Shown here piece by piece: positions 23,386-33,387 of a stretch of DNA of 64,000 nucleotides. The notes beneath the pieces were generated by a model. It saw nothing but the letters and a program-made list of their open reading frames with translations. It had not been told where the DNA came from and ran no database searches. The stretch spans positions 310,001 through 374,000 of the forward strand of contig JAUIRK010000570.1 of NCBI GenBank assembly GCA_030549495.1, read 5' to 3'. Each line of letters opens with the position of its first letter. The first letter of the stretch is position 1. The position numbers and the translations under genes were made by a program. The DNA is from Nectonema munidae. Lineage: Eukaryota; Nematomorpha; Nectonematoida; Nectonematidae.

Positions 23386-24375
23386 AACTACGTGTGCATG
23401 AGACTATATCTTTGAAAAGTTTTAAATATGTACAATTTCAATTTATTCATACGAAAATCATAAAAAAAATGAAAAGACTTTTCTATTCGATGAATAGATA
23501 TGGCTGCGATATAAGCGGGCTTCACATAGGAAAGAGTTAGAGCTATTTATAGCATCAACCTAGCAACTGAAGTATAAATGTGTCTATATGTTTGTTATGC
23601 TGTATTCCAATAAATACTTGCGGTATGTGTAGTTTTTCCATGTGTTTTGATTCACACACAAATTATTTGCTTAAAGTCTGTGTAAAAACAGTAATGGAAT
23701 GAAATACTAAAATGAAGTATCGATATGTCGACACACAATTATGTCATGATCGATTTTCCCTTAAACTTTTGAACTAAATTTACATATTACTAAATTCAGG
23801 CGATACCAAAATTAATTAACATATTTTAAGCTGTTGGTCCTAAAAAATGTCCATAATAGGAAATTGTCAATCATAAAAAATTAACTCAGCGTAACAAAAG
23901 CAATAGAGTATGTAAGAAAGAGGTGCCAGGCCTTAATGGAATTTTTGGCCCCTTGTAACACAAAAGCTCGTGCGGATCTGCTTATATAGCATCATTGAAG
24001 ATGATACATTTTTATTTGTTTCAATAATAAAAACTCTCTAACTATGGAATATTTCAAATGTTGGAGAGAAACTATACGAGGGAGAAATTATTATATACTT
24101 TATTGTGACCGAAAATTTCGGTACTGAACAATTTGCTCTCAAACAAGGAAAATAAAATAAAATTGCTATTACTAAAACTTCTTGAAAAATAAAACAGCAT
24201 ACTAGTACCAAACTATGCTAATACAAAAGTATCTAATATCGAATTGTTTGGGACCAAATAGTCCGACACTAAATTTTCTATTACCGAATCGTCATAGCGC
24301 CATATTTAATGCAAAGAAAAGAAAAACTTTATTTAAGTAAGTGTATTTAATTTTAAACTAATATTACGAATATAG
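23386..24375 (+). other. Ephrin intron, last part
   Basis: No exon or repeat stands out. The last 30 bases before exon B (from about 24,345) are also present in the duplicated copy at 38,037. Confidence 0.4.
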
Positions 24376-24553
24376 GTTACCAAAGAAGAGTATTATCACT
24401 GCAGACTGGATTTTATGAACTTGGAAATAACTAGACAAGTTTTGAATTGTAGCAATCCGAACATCACACAGATGTACACCATTTCCTTCAGAGAGTTCTC
24501 GCCACTGCCATATGGTCTTGAATTTCGTAAAGGTCGTGACTACTATTTCATTT
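24376..24553 (+). CDS. Ephrin, receptor-binding domain exon B
   Basis: This 178-base exon encodes the rear half of the ephrin receptor-binding domain: VTKEEYYHCRLDFMNLEITR, then QVLNCSNPNITQMYTISFRE and FSPLPYGLEFRKGRDYYFI. FSPLPYGLEF matches the ephrin G-H loop (FSPNLWGLEF in vertebrates) that enters the Eph receptor pocket. The cysteines in YHC and LNC are the conserved disulphide partners, and NCS and NIT are possible glycosylation sites. The acceptor is CGAATATAG and the donor ATTT then GTAAGT. It leaves one T over, so the next codon would be TNN, as in the usual ISTS continuation. That exon was not found downstream. Confidence 0.93.
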
Positions 24554-24611
24554 GTAAGTTTATGTTTTATCCGTATATACTATATATATATGCATTTAAA
24601 TAAATACATAC

Positions 24612-24860
24612 TGAAAAAAGTAGTACTCACAACTATATAAAGTAGTAAGGATTACTACTAATTTAATTTCACTACTTAGCATACTAAATTTTACTATAAA
24701 TATAATAGAATTACTATAATACTCGTAAATTTTTTACTACTTTTATAGTAATATTTAAAGGCCTTTCTAATCGCTTAAAAAATTTAATAGTTACTACTCT
24801 ATAAAGTCGTAGCCAGTACTATGCATAATTTTACTACTTGATATTGTAAAATTAAGGATA
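24612..24860. repeat. Degenerate TACT/AGTA-rich block after ephrin exon B
   Basis: Words such as AGTAGTAAGGATTACTACTA, TTTTACTATAAATATAATAG and ACTACTTGATATTG repeat loosely in both orientations. It looks like a decayed tandem or foldback repeat. No coding is seen. Confidence 0.4.
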
Positions 24861-25441
24861 TACTAGTAAGTTTACCAAATTTTTTTCTACCTCAATAAGT
24901 TTGCCATTTTATGTCATATTAATCCTGAAAAACAAAAAGATCTTAGGATAAAAAACTTTTTGAAGTGAATTTCAGATAAACAATCACTGACCATAAAATT
25001 TAAATCTTTTATTGAGCAAAGCTTCACCCCTTTAAAAAAACTTTCGAATATTAATATATTTTAATATATAACCAAAAATTAAAAAATAATATTTTTTTTT
25101 AAAAAAGTTTCAATTTTTTAGTTTTTATTTAATAAAAGATTTTATATATAATTTTTTTAATCTTAATTTAATAAATATTTATAGAACATTGTAATTTAAT
25201 TTTTTTATGAAATATTTTATGGTGTTCAGAAAAAGTGTCATCCTAAAAGCAGATAAAAAAACGCGCACAACAAATGTGTTTTATGACTTTTATAACAGTG
25301 AAAGTTGTTTTAATTAAAAGAGAATGAGCTTATATCGAAATGAATTGCAAAGAGGTAAAACTTGTCCTTCCTTTAATAGCCAACCAACTAACTATATAAA
25401 TTTTAGGATTAAAATAAGATGTCACTGTTGTAAAAATGGCT

Positions 25442-25477
<36 letters not shown>

Positions 25478-25508
25478 AAGCGCCTTAAAATTTAACCTTC
25501 TACCCGCA
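24861..25508. other. AT-rich stretch with an (AT)n microsatellite
   Basis: I see no gene. A clean AT dinucleotide run lies at 25,446-25,475. Confidence 0.5.
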
Positions 25509-25953
25509 GAGACAACTTTAAACTCTTTGTTTAAGCAACCTCCAATGGAAGTCTATCAGGAATTAAAAACACGAGAGGTGGAAGCTGTGAAAAATATGGA
25601 ATGAAAATCATTTTTAAAGTCTGCTGCAAAGCACCCAGAAGTAAGAAACATTTTTCAGCAAGATTTTCCTTATATTTCATTGATGCAACTTTCTCAACAG
25701 AATTAAAATCTCATATTTTTTAAGGAAAGCACAAAAACAGAGTAGTGCTGAGCAAAAAGGTTCCATTTATGCAACTTCCAACAGCAGAATATCCTTCAAT
25801 TCCGAATTTGAAAACAAAACAAAAATTAAACATATTCAAAACAAAAAGTATCTTTTCTCATTTAATACTTTTCAAAGAGTGGCCCTGCGAGCTTGACATA
25901 ACTGAGGAAGCAAGTAATAAAGTGTGTGGAGGGGAAAAATTTAATTTAGTGTA
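25509..25953 (+). pseudogene. Coding-like block, unrecognised, probably decayed
   Basis: After an acceptor-like CTTCTACCCGCAG, one frame reads LFKQPPMEVYQELKTREVEA then VKNME, one TGA, and KSFLKSAAKHPE before a donor-like GTAAGA. A TTTTTCAG follows at once, then QDFPYISLMQL. Further on, from about 25,724, two frames are open in parallel; one ends KEWPCELDITEEASNKVCGG and a stop. The charged, low-Phe composition is unlike the chance frames nearby. I do not recognise the protein. A decayed transposase or a dying host gene would both fit. Confidence 0.3.
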
Positions 25954-26300
25954 GTGGTTTGTGACTAGTATTTCCGGAAAGTACCTATTCCACGACAGGC
26001 TCTTTTGAATTATTATTTTACTTGGTATAAAGATTTCTGAGTCAATCTACAAATTGAAGATTTTTGGTAAACAAAATTTTAAAAACGTTTTTTAGAAAAA
26101 AATACGTTTTTCTTTAGATAAAAAAGTTTTGACTTCCAGAGAGAAAATAGGTATATTTATTTTTTTTAGAGATGCAGTAGAATTCATTGCAATTTCAGTT
26201 ATATTTTATCAGACGAAGAGATCTGGTATATGAATTTAAAAACACTTATGTTAACTTGACATTTTTAAGTTTTCACATGTCAAACTGTGTGGTTCCAAGG
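25954..26300. other. AT-rich spacer
   Basis: No feature is seen before the sharp rise in G+C at the LINE start. Confidence 0.4.
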
Positions 26301-27179
26301 TTGTCATAGCTGAGGGTGGCATTGCCACCTCAGGTGTGACAGCCTCTGACAACTAAATCCAGGTCCTAGGCTGTTTGTGTCGCTTTGATATAAGCCCGGC
26401 AGAACTGCTACTACAAACAGAAGTAGGGCAAACTAGTGCCTTAAAACCAACGCTTTGGCTAGATGGAGCTCATCAGTCTAGGAAACAGCTCATCTAAGAA
26501 CTTTAAACCTCCGCTGCCTTGCGGCCATATCCCACTCAAGGGAAAAGCTTTGTGAGAAAACACCGTGAAAATATAGAAAGTGGGGGCTCATAAGGCAGTC
26601 CGAGGCTGTATACAGCAACCCTCTGACAGCTCCTGCAAAGGCAGTGTAACCATTTGTATGGGCATTATCTTTCCAATGTACTATTGAAGTGGTGCGGAGA
26701 GGGTCTGCTACATGGGTAACAGCTTCCCTCTATACATACTTACCCAGTCATTACGCCGTGGAGAGGACACTTCAGCCTCGTTTCACAGAGTCGACAGGAC
26801 GCGGGAAGTAGCATTTTACCTGTTATAGGTCTGCATACTCAAATGGCGTAGTCAGACTTCAGGGGCTACTTCCGACGGTGGGAGAGGCATTCTCGCCTAA
26901 TTAGACAGGTATCGCCGGCCACAAACAGGGCAGTTCCCAGCCAGTAAGTTACTGCTCCACAAAGGCTCATTAGCCTCACTGCGTGCGTGGAGCTTAGGGT
27001 TAAAACCTACAAGCAGAAGACAACTGTTCACAAAATGACAAAAAAACTAAAAAATTTCGCCCTGAATATTCTCTGTCAATCTGCAGGAAATAAACGACAC
27101 TCGCAAGAGAACTGTGATAGACAGGGAATACTGAAATTTTTTACATTATTCTCGCAGGGGAAATAAGCAGGTGAGGTCA

Positions 27180-27760
27180 AAGAAAAAGGTATGGGCTTCG
27201 CAGTCAGAAACAGCCTACTGGGGTCCATAACCTCAACAGCAGAAGCAACAGAACGAATCCTATCTCACTCTAGATATCCTCAGGACCAGTCAGCCTTATC
27301 AGCGCCTACGCACCAACATTGACATCCTCAGCAGAGGCATAAGATAAGTTTTATTATGAGCTCAGTGCTGATATAAGTGAAATTCCTGACAACAAGATAT
27401 TCTTCATGCAGGTAACTTTAACGCAGGAGTAGGTATGGATTACAACTCGTGGCCCACCTACATGGGCCAGTTCGGCACTGGGAAAATGAATGAGAATGGG
27501 CAGCGCATGGTAGAGCTTTGCTGTGAACATGGGTGGTTGTGCGTCAACAACACATTCTTTAACGCGAAACCTCAACACCGATTCTCCTGGAGACACCCCT
27601 GATCCAAAGGCACCAACTTGATCTGATTTTCACCAGACGTGCCAACCTCCGAAGCATCAAGATCACACGCAGCTACAAGAGTGCTTACTGCGACACTGAT
27701 CACTCCTTGATGTGCAGCAAAGTGAAACTCCATGCAAAGAGGCTGCAACACACGAGAAAG
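27180..27760 (+). pseudogene. LINE endonuclease domain remnant (RTE-like)
   Basis: Fragments in changing frames match the APE-type endonuclease of RTE LINEs: GNFNAGVGMDYNSWP (the GDFNA motif, with D replaced by N), NGQRMVELCCEHGWLCVNNT, then FFNAKPQHRFSWRHP and a later DTDHSLM (SDHR-like) block. It would nick the target DNA to prime reverse transcription. The changed metal-binding residue and stops mean no activity. Confidence 0.7.
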
Positions 27761-28249
27761 TAGCAGACCTCGTATCGATACCAGTAAATCACGGAGCCAG
27801 GAAAAAGTAAAAGAGTTTGCGAGTGGGGCGGGGCAATCTCTCAAAGGCCCACCCACTACAAACGCCCAAGAACGTCGGGAACACTTCCGAAATGCCATCT
27901 AAAATGCTGCCATGTCTACATTAGGCAAAAAGACCAGCAAGTCAGCTGATGGTCCGAGGCCTACTCATATGAAATGACACGAGTCATCGAGGTATATGCG
28001 ATGCGCCAACGACTACTGGATCCAGATGTTTGCACATATAGATCGCGGCTGACATGGGCAACATAAAGGCGATGTATGATGGCATTCCCTTTAAAGTCGG
28101 CTATGGGGGGAAGAAAGGAAATTACAGATGGATGTAGAATTCTACACTGAGTTTAATCTCCAGGGATGGGAATGCGTAGTTACAGAAGATGCCCTAAATG
28201 TCATAGAGTGCCAACTAGAACTTAAAGAGCTTGGCAAAAACTAACCACA

Positions 28250-29714
28250 GATGAACTCCGCGAAGCCCAAGACTCTCTTGCCACTGACAAGGCACCTGGA
28301 AAAGACAGGATTCCCGCTGAGGTATTGAAGTGCTGGAAAAAAATGCTCATTAGTAAGCTGCATGAAATTCTCTGCCTCTGCTGGAGCGAAGTTCAACAGG
28401 ATATTAGGGATGCTGACTTTGTCACACTGTATAAAAAGAAAGGTGAAAGTAGCGATTGCAATAATTATCGTGGCATATTCGTCCTTAGAGTCATCAGGAA
28501 AGTTTTCGCACAAGTGAAGAGACTGATCAAGTTCCAACTATTTGCAGATTGAATCTATCCTGAATTGCAGTGTGGTTTCCATGTCAATAGATCCACCATA
28601 GACATGATCTCGCTCAAAAAACTGGAGAAAAAATGCCAGGAACAAAGACAGCCACTCTTCATCGCCTTCATAGACCTCACAAAGGCTTTCGACCAGAAAA
28701 GGCCTATTAAAGATCGGATGTCCAGCGAAGCTTCTCAGCATCACGGATCCTTTCACGGAAACATGAAAGGTACCATCGTATTCGATGGCTCAACATCAGA
28801 TGCCTTCATCATAAGAAGCGGAGTCAGAGAGAGTTGTGTACTAGCAAGCACCTGTTCGGTATCTTCTTTGCCGTGATGCTAAAACACGTTTTCGGAACTG
28901 CAACCGAAGGAATCCATCTCCGAACAAAATTAGATGGAAAGCTCTTCAATATCTTCAGACTAAGAGCAAAGACTTAAGTCCAGCTGAGGACCATGCGTGA
29001 CTTCCTCTTCGCAGACGATGCAGCAGTAAGCGCCCACTCAGCTGAAGACACACATCAGCTAATGAAGCGCTTCAACACTGCCTGCCAAGATTTTGAGCTT
29101 ACTATCAGCCTGAAGAAAACACAAGTCATGGAGTGAGATGCAAACTCTCTTCAAACCAATAGCTTCAACAACCATGAACTCAATGTCATCTATGATTTTG
29201 TGTATATGGACTTAACAATTTCAGACACCCTCTCGCTTGACAGCTCATCAAGCGCATTGGCAAAGCAGTTACCACTATGTCGAGACTGACAAAGAGAGCC
29301 TGGAATAATAGAAAGATAAGCGGGCACACAAAGAACCAGATCTACAGAGTCTGCGTTATAAGCACCCTCCTGTATGGCAGCGAATTATGAAAGGAACGAA
29401 AGCTCAGCGCTTTCTACGTGCGTTGCCTCAGATGCATCCTTAGCATCACCTGGCAGAGCAAGGTCCCAAACAACAATGTTTTGGAATGCGCTGAAAGCAC
29501 CAGCATGTACGTGTCGCGAAAACAGGGGCGGCTGCGCTGGCTTTGCCATGTTGTGGGCATGGATGATGGGCAGATGCATAAAGACCTCTTGTACGGACAA
29601 TTTGTTCATGAAAAACGTCACATAGGTAGACCTCAGCTGCACTACAAAGACACATGGAAGAGACTTAAAAGCCTTCAGCATCGGATAGAACAACTGGGAA
29701 GAAACGACGAATAG
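28250..29714 (+). pseudogene. LINE reverse transcriptase remnant (RTE-like)
   Basis: Recognisable RT blocks appear in order: TDKAPGKDRIPAEVLKCWKK, YKKKGESSDCNNYRG (28,430-28,475), QCGFHVNRSTIDMI, LFIAFIDLTKAFD, GTIVFDGSTSDAFIIRSGV, FADDAAVSAHSAED (catalytic DD at about 29,010), ISLKKTQVM, and a C-terminal RRNA-binding-like tail with GRPQLHYKDTWKRLK ending at 29,714. The order and spacing are those of a full RTE RT, so the element was nearly full length. Stops and shifts break it into at least six frames. Confidence 0.8.
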
Positions 29715-29787
29715 AGGAAATTTTTTTTCATTATCACAGCGAGAAGTCTAGTACACCTGAGCTTTAGTGTTTTTACAGCTATGACAA

Positions 29788-30986
29788 ACAAATCAGGGAA
29801 TGATGCATCAGTACAGATGATGGTCCATTAAGCTACTGAAATCTTAAGCAATTCATCTTTCACAGCTAGCTAAACTCGTCTGTATTCAGAATCAGAACAT
29901 GTATCGTATTTTGAGAATCATAATGAAAATCAGGATTTTAGAAATGAAAAAATCAGAATCAAGGTTGTAATTAAAGAACTGAGAGAATCAGAATCCTAAC
30001 CCGGACTATGACAAAATCCTTCAGTTTATCAGGGCAAGGGTTGGAGAGTCCTAACTCTTAAAAACTACAAATCTGACACCAAATTCTTAAAAACTTAATA
30101 AATTTAACGCGAACTCTGCAAGTTCGACTTCGACTAATGAAGGGACACTCTATATGCTTAAAACCTTTTTTTTTTTTATCATTATTGATATTATTTTAAA
30201 AACTACGTTTTTAATACATAAAAAAACTTAACTCTAACTCAGCTTCCGACTTCTGAATTTTATTAAACACCGACTCCAACTCCTAGCTTTTTAAAATCTC
30301 GTAAATTTCTGTTGAAGCGACAAACAGACCTTTAACATTGTGAACAAAATGCCTTGAATTCTTAGGCAACAACAATTCAAGTAATAAGTGCATCCCCAAA
30401 TTCTTTCATTTGGATCGCAGCTTATGCTGGCCTGTGTTTTTAACATTCTAGAAAAAAAGCTTTATCTCAGCCTCTTATAAGAGGCTGTCTTTATTATTAA
30501 TACTGCTTTAGAGTTTAATCCGTAATGTTTTACGATTTTCAAAATATTTGTCATATTGCCTAGTCCGTGAAGCGTATTGGATTCGACACCAACAACTAAA
30601 ACAAATAATAAGGAAATCGATCAAAATGTAAAGTTTTTATATCATCGTGGGAGAAATGATGTCAAGAAGAGTTTTCAAAAACTGATTTACCCATATATAC
30701 CAAAATTATGAATTATTTCAAGTGATCCACTAAGGAAGGTAGAAGAAAAGCATATTAAAAGATTCAATTCATATAATTGAAAAATTCCATTATGGGTATA
30801 TTAGGGTATAATATATTCATATTTAAAAAATGTATCATTATGATTAAAATGTTTATTTTTAGTTAACTACATATATCATCAACCAGACAGCAGCCAACTT
30901 TTTTCAAAAAGTATTCGATCGAGTTCTGCACACAAAACGAGATACGCTCTCCAAGCTTCACTCATATTAATTTGGATTTTTTTGTA
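29788..30986. other. Non-coding stretch
   Basis: At 30,020-30,290 there are loosely repeated AACTCTxACTC and CGACTCCAACTCC words, apparently a decayed repeat related to the run at 20,788. A palindrome CAGCCTCTTATAAGAGGCTG lies at 30,469-30,488. No gene is supported. Confidence 0.35.
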
Positions 30987-31032
30987 ATGGAGCATGCATA
31001 TGAAGATTACAACAAATTTGTCGTGTTTGGCA
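30987..31032 (+). CDS. Candidate short exon, unrecognised
   Basis: An ATG opens MEHAYEDYNKFVVFG and the frame meets a consensus donor, GGCA then GTGAGTGT. It may pair with the coding-like region at 31,246-31,478. No family is recognised, and the evidence is limited to the donor and composition. Confidence 0.18.
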
Positions 31033-31245
31033 GTGAGTGTAACTTATCCCAAATACATCCTTAAATCATAGTCTACTTACAAATGCAATCTTTTGGAATG
31101 AAATGTCTAAATTTTAAATAAACGTTATCATCTTCAAATTCTTGAATATAATATAATTTCCAAAAATTACCACCTAACTCCTGCAAAATCGCGGTCAACA
31201 GGTAAAATACATCCTACTTTGAAATAAGCACTCTTTTGGCTAAAA

Positions 31246-31650
31246 ATGTCAGACAAAAAAACAAAGGGATTCAAGAAATTGATGAGAAACATGGGTCCTA
31301 ATGCCTTTATGAATGCAGATCATTCCATTTCTTTCCTGAAAATGCATGAGATATTTTCTTTCAAATGCAGTATGATATATTTAGCAAAGTTAGATTTTTC
31401 ATCAAGGAAGGCAGGCGCTGAACTTCGTACTCTTGACATGATGATAAAAAAATTCGCTCATATACTTTTTTCAATTCTTATTGTGAGTAATTTCAAATAT
31501 ATCCTTTGTTCTCAAAATCATAAATTAACTCATCCATTTTATACATTTAGTTTATGTGTAAATATCAAAAGCATGCACGACTATTTACTGAAAAATCTTA
31601 TTGAGTTATTAAAAAGAACAAAATTAAGTATTTTAAAAATGAAAAAATAA
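31246..31650 (+). CDS. Unrecognised 134-residue reading frame
   Basis: The longest intact frame between ephrin and BCS1. It starts MSDKKTKGFKKLMRNMGPNA, is basic, and contains RKAGAELRTLDMMIKKFAHI. Two splice-like signals lie inside: a strong acceptor TTTTCTTTCAAATGCAG near 31,370 and a donor ATT then GTGAGTAA near 31,478. The part between them (MIYLAKLDFSS onward) is the most protein-like, so the true exon may be only about 31,371-31,478. No domain, signal peptide or known family is seen. It could be one exon of a small gene on the plus strand, tail-to-tail with BCS1, or a chance frame. Confidence 0.25.
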   Translation: MSDKKTKGFKKLMRNMGPNAFMNADHSISFLKMHEIFSFKCSMIYLAKLDFSSRKAGAELRTLDMMIKKFAHILFSILIVSNFKYILCSQNHKLTHPFYTFSLCVNIKSMHDYLLKNLIELLKRTKLSILKMKK

Positions 31651-32057
31651 ATATTTGAAGCACAAATATTTTTGAAAAATAATAGTATATTTTTTCAGTT
31701 ACAAAACTATAAGATATTTACTTTTGAATACAATGGGGTAGTTGAGTATAACAAAATAAAAAATGCTAATACATAACTAAAACAATAAAATAAGTTGGGT
31801 TCAGAAAAGGTAGCTAAATTATTGACTATTATTTTGAATTAGCAGTTGAATATAAAAAAAGACTAAAAAATGAAAATAAAAAAAGACTGGACTTTTAGAA
31901 ATATGAAAAAAATAGAGAAATAGAAGTTTTTGAACAAAGATATTTAAGATGCAGAAAGGTTAACTAAATGAATTTGTTATTTCTCGCAGTAAAGGATCTT
32001 TAAGTAGCGTTTTGTGGAGCTAGACAAAGAGGAGATATACCAATGGTGAAAATAAAA

Positions 32058-32063
32058 TTTATT
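32058..32063 (-). terminator. Poly(A) signal after BCS1
   Basis: The minus strand reads AATAAA 35 bases beyond the BCS1 stop codon. None lies between the PIGH and BCS1 frames, because they overlap. It would serve as the 3' end signal for both. Confidence 0.55.
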
Positions 32064-32097
32064 AAAAGAATAAATGCAAGCAAGAAAATAATACCGG

Positions 32098-33387
32098 CTA
32101 AGAAGTTTTTTCCAAATTGAGAGAGGTTGCGCGATTGATGGCTTCAGAAGGCTTATTTTTATAAAGCATCAAAATGCCTTGAACTTGGGCAAGGGAAAGT
32201 TGCTTATTCTTCAAACGCAAATTTGAGGTAAATTGATTAGCGAGTTTTTCGTCGTTACTGTGATAAAATTTAATAAACATGCTTTTAATTTGGGCATCAT
32301 CTGCAAAGTCCACTTTCTCTATCATGTCTATCCGCCCTGGTCGAATTAAGGATGGCGTTAATCGATTTAAGTAATTAGTTGTCATAAACACGATTCGCCC
32401 TTCTCCGGCTGCCACTCCATCAAGAGCATTGAGGAAGCCACTAAGTGTTGCACTTTGCAAACCGTGATACCGATAGCTTGCATTTTCTTGCGAAGATTCA
32501 ACCGCGCATTCACTACTCCTGAAGATCGAGTCAACATCTTCAAAAAGGACAATGGATTTGGATGGAACGGAAGCGAGTAAATAATTCAGCCGATCATCAC
32601 TAAGGCTGGGATCATTCAAATTTATTAGACAAATGCTCAAATCAAGTTGTCCAGCTAATGCAAAGATGAAACTACTTTTGCCACATCCTGGAGGACCGTG
32701 CAGCAAGTACCCTCTCCGATATGGTATTCCTCTCTCGCTGTACCAGGTCTTGCTTTTGTAAAAGTTTTCAATGTCAGAAACAATTTTTTGAGAAAGTCCT
32801 TCTGTGAAGATAACAGATGAAAGGGGTCTTTTGTGTCTTGGGTGCCCGTACGGCCTCCATTCAGAGCCGAAGGCGTGATAAAACAAAGTTTTGCCTTCAC
32901 TTTGAACGAGTGCTTGCGACTTGGCTTCGTCAAGCAGAGATGTCAAAATATTAACACTTGTGCCGTATGTTTTGAGCACAAGCGTTTCAAAAGGGCGTCC
33001 AGAAACAACATCCATATTTGATTTTAATCTCTCACGTTGGACAATAAATAAACGTTGCCGATAAAAAATATAGTGATTTCCAGTACTAGGCGAAAATTTG
33101 AAGTGAGTTGACTTTGAGCCATCACTACGTTCCGCAAACTCAGTATTAACACTGATGTGCTGAATAGCGTTATTTCTTTTACTCGTTATCCATTCTAAAA
33201 CCCAGGAATAGCTTTGGTCTTTAGAGGTTATTTCCAAAGATAACATGTACCTACGCTTTACCAACATGTTCACATATAGGGATAACTTGCGAAGCAAGGC
33301 TAAGCCTGTTCCGATGCCCATTAGGCCAAATCCAGCACCAAAAAACTCATTTTGGCTTAGAGAGAGGACAAAGTCAGAAATCGTCAT
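32098..33387 (-). CDS. Mitochondrial AAA chaperone BCS1-like
   Basis: BCS1 is a heptameric AAA ATPase of the mitochondrial inner membrane that moves the folded Rieske iron-sulphur protein across the membrane into complex III. The frame is 429 residues and intronless, close to the usual 419-420. An N-terminal hydrophobic segment (FFGAGFGLMGIGTGLALL, about residues 14-31) is the membrane anchor with the internal targeting region behind it. The BCS1-specific domain follows (HFKFSPSTGNHYIFYRQRLF). Then comes the AAA module: Walker A GYLLHGPPGCGKSSF (about 229-243), Walker B SIVLFEDVDSIF, sensor region GRIVFMTTNYLNRL, and arginine-finger block SLIRPGRIDM. Its ATG overlaps the stop of the upstream PIGH frame as ATGA. 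All catalytic motifs look intact. Confidence 0.95.
   Translation of the reverse strand: MTISDFVLSLSQNEFFGAGFGLMGIGTGLALLRKLSLYVNMLVKRRYMLSLEITSKDQSYSWVLEWITSKRNNAIQHISVNTEFAERSDGSKSTHFKFSPSTGNHYIFYRQRLFIVQRERLKSNMDVVSGRPFETLVLKTYGTSVNILTSLLDEAKSQALVQSEGKTLFYHAFGSEWRPYGHPRHKRPLSSVIFTEGLSQKIVSDIENFYKSKTWYSERGIPYRRGYLLHGPPGCGKSSFIFALAGQLDLSICLINLNDPSLSDDRLNYLLASVPSKSIVLFEDVDSIFRSSECAVESSQENASYRYHGLQSATLSGFLNALDGVAAGEGRIVFMTTNYLNRLTPSLIRPGRIDMIEKVDFADDAQIKSMFIKFYHSNDEKLANQFTSNLRLKNKQLSLAQVQGILMLYKNKPSEAINRATSLNLEKTS

Larger units (their letters stand above)
26301..29787 (+). mobile_element. RTE-like LINE, long but heavily decayed
   Basis: A 3.5 kb block with much higher G+C than its flanks. It holds an apurinic-type endonuclease (about 27,180-27,760) and a reverse transcriptase (about 28,250-29,714) in the same orientation, as in single-ORF RTE-clade LINEs. 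A 5' leader of some 0.9 kb precedes them and starts with a stem-loop (CTGAGGGTGGCATTGCCACC then TCAG). The block is bounded by a 12-base inverted repeat, TTGTCATAGCTG at 26,301-26,312 and CAGCTATGACAA at 29,776-29,787, which is not usual for a LINE. Around ten or more frame breaks and stops show it is long dead. Confidence 0.8.
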
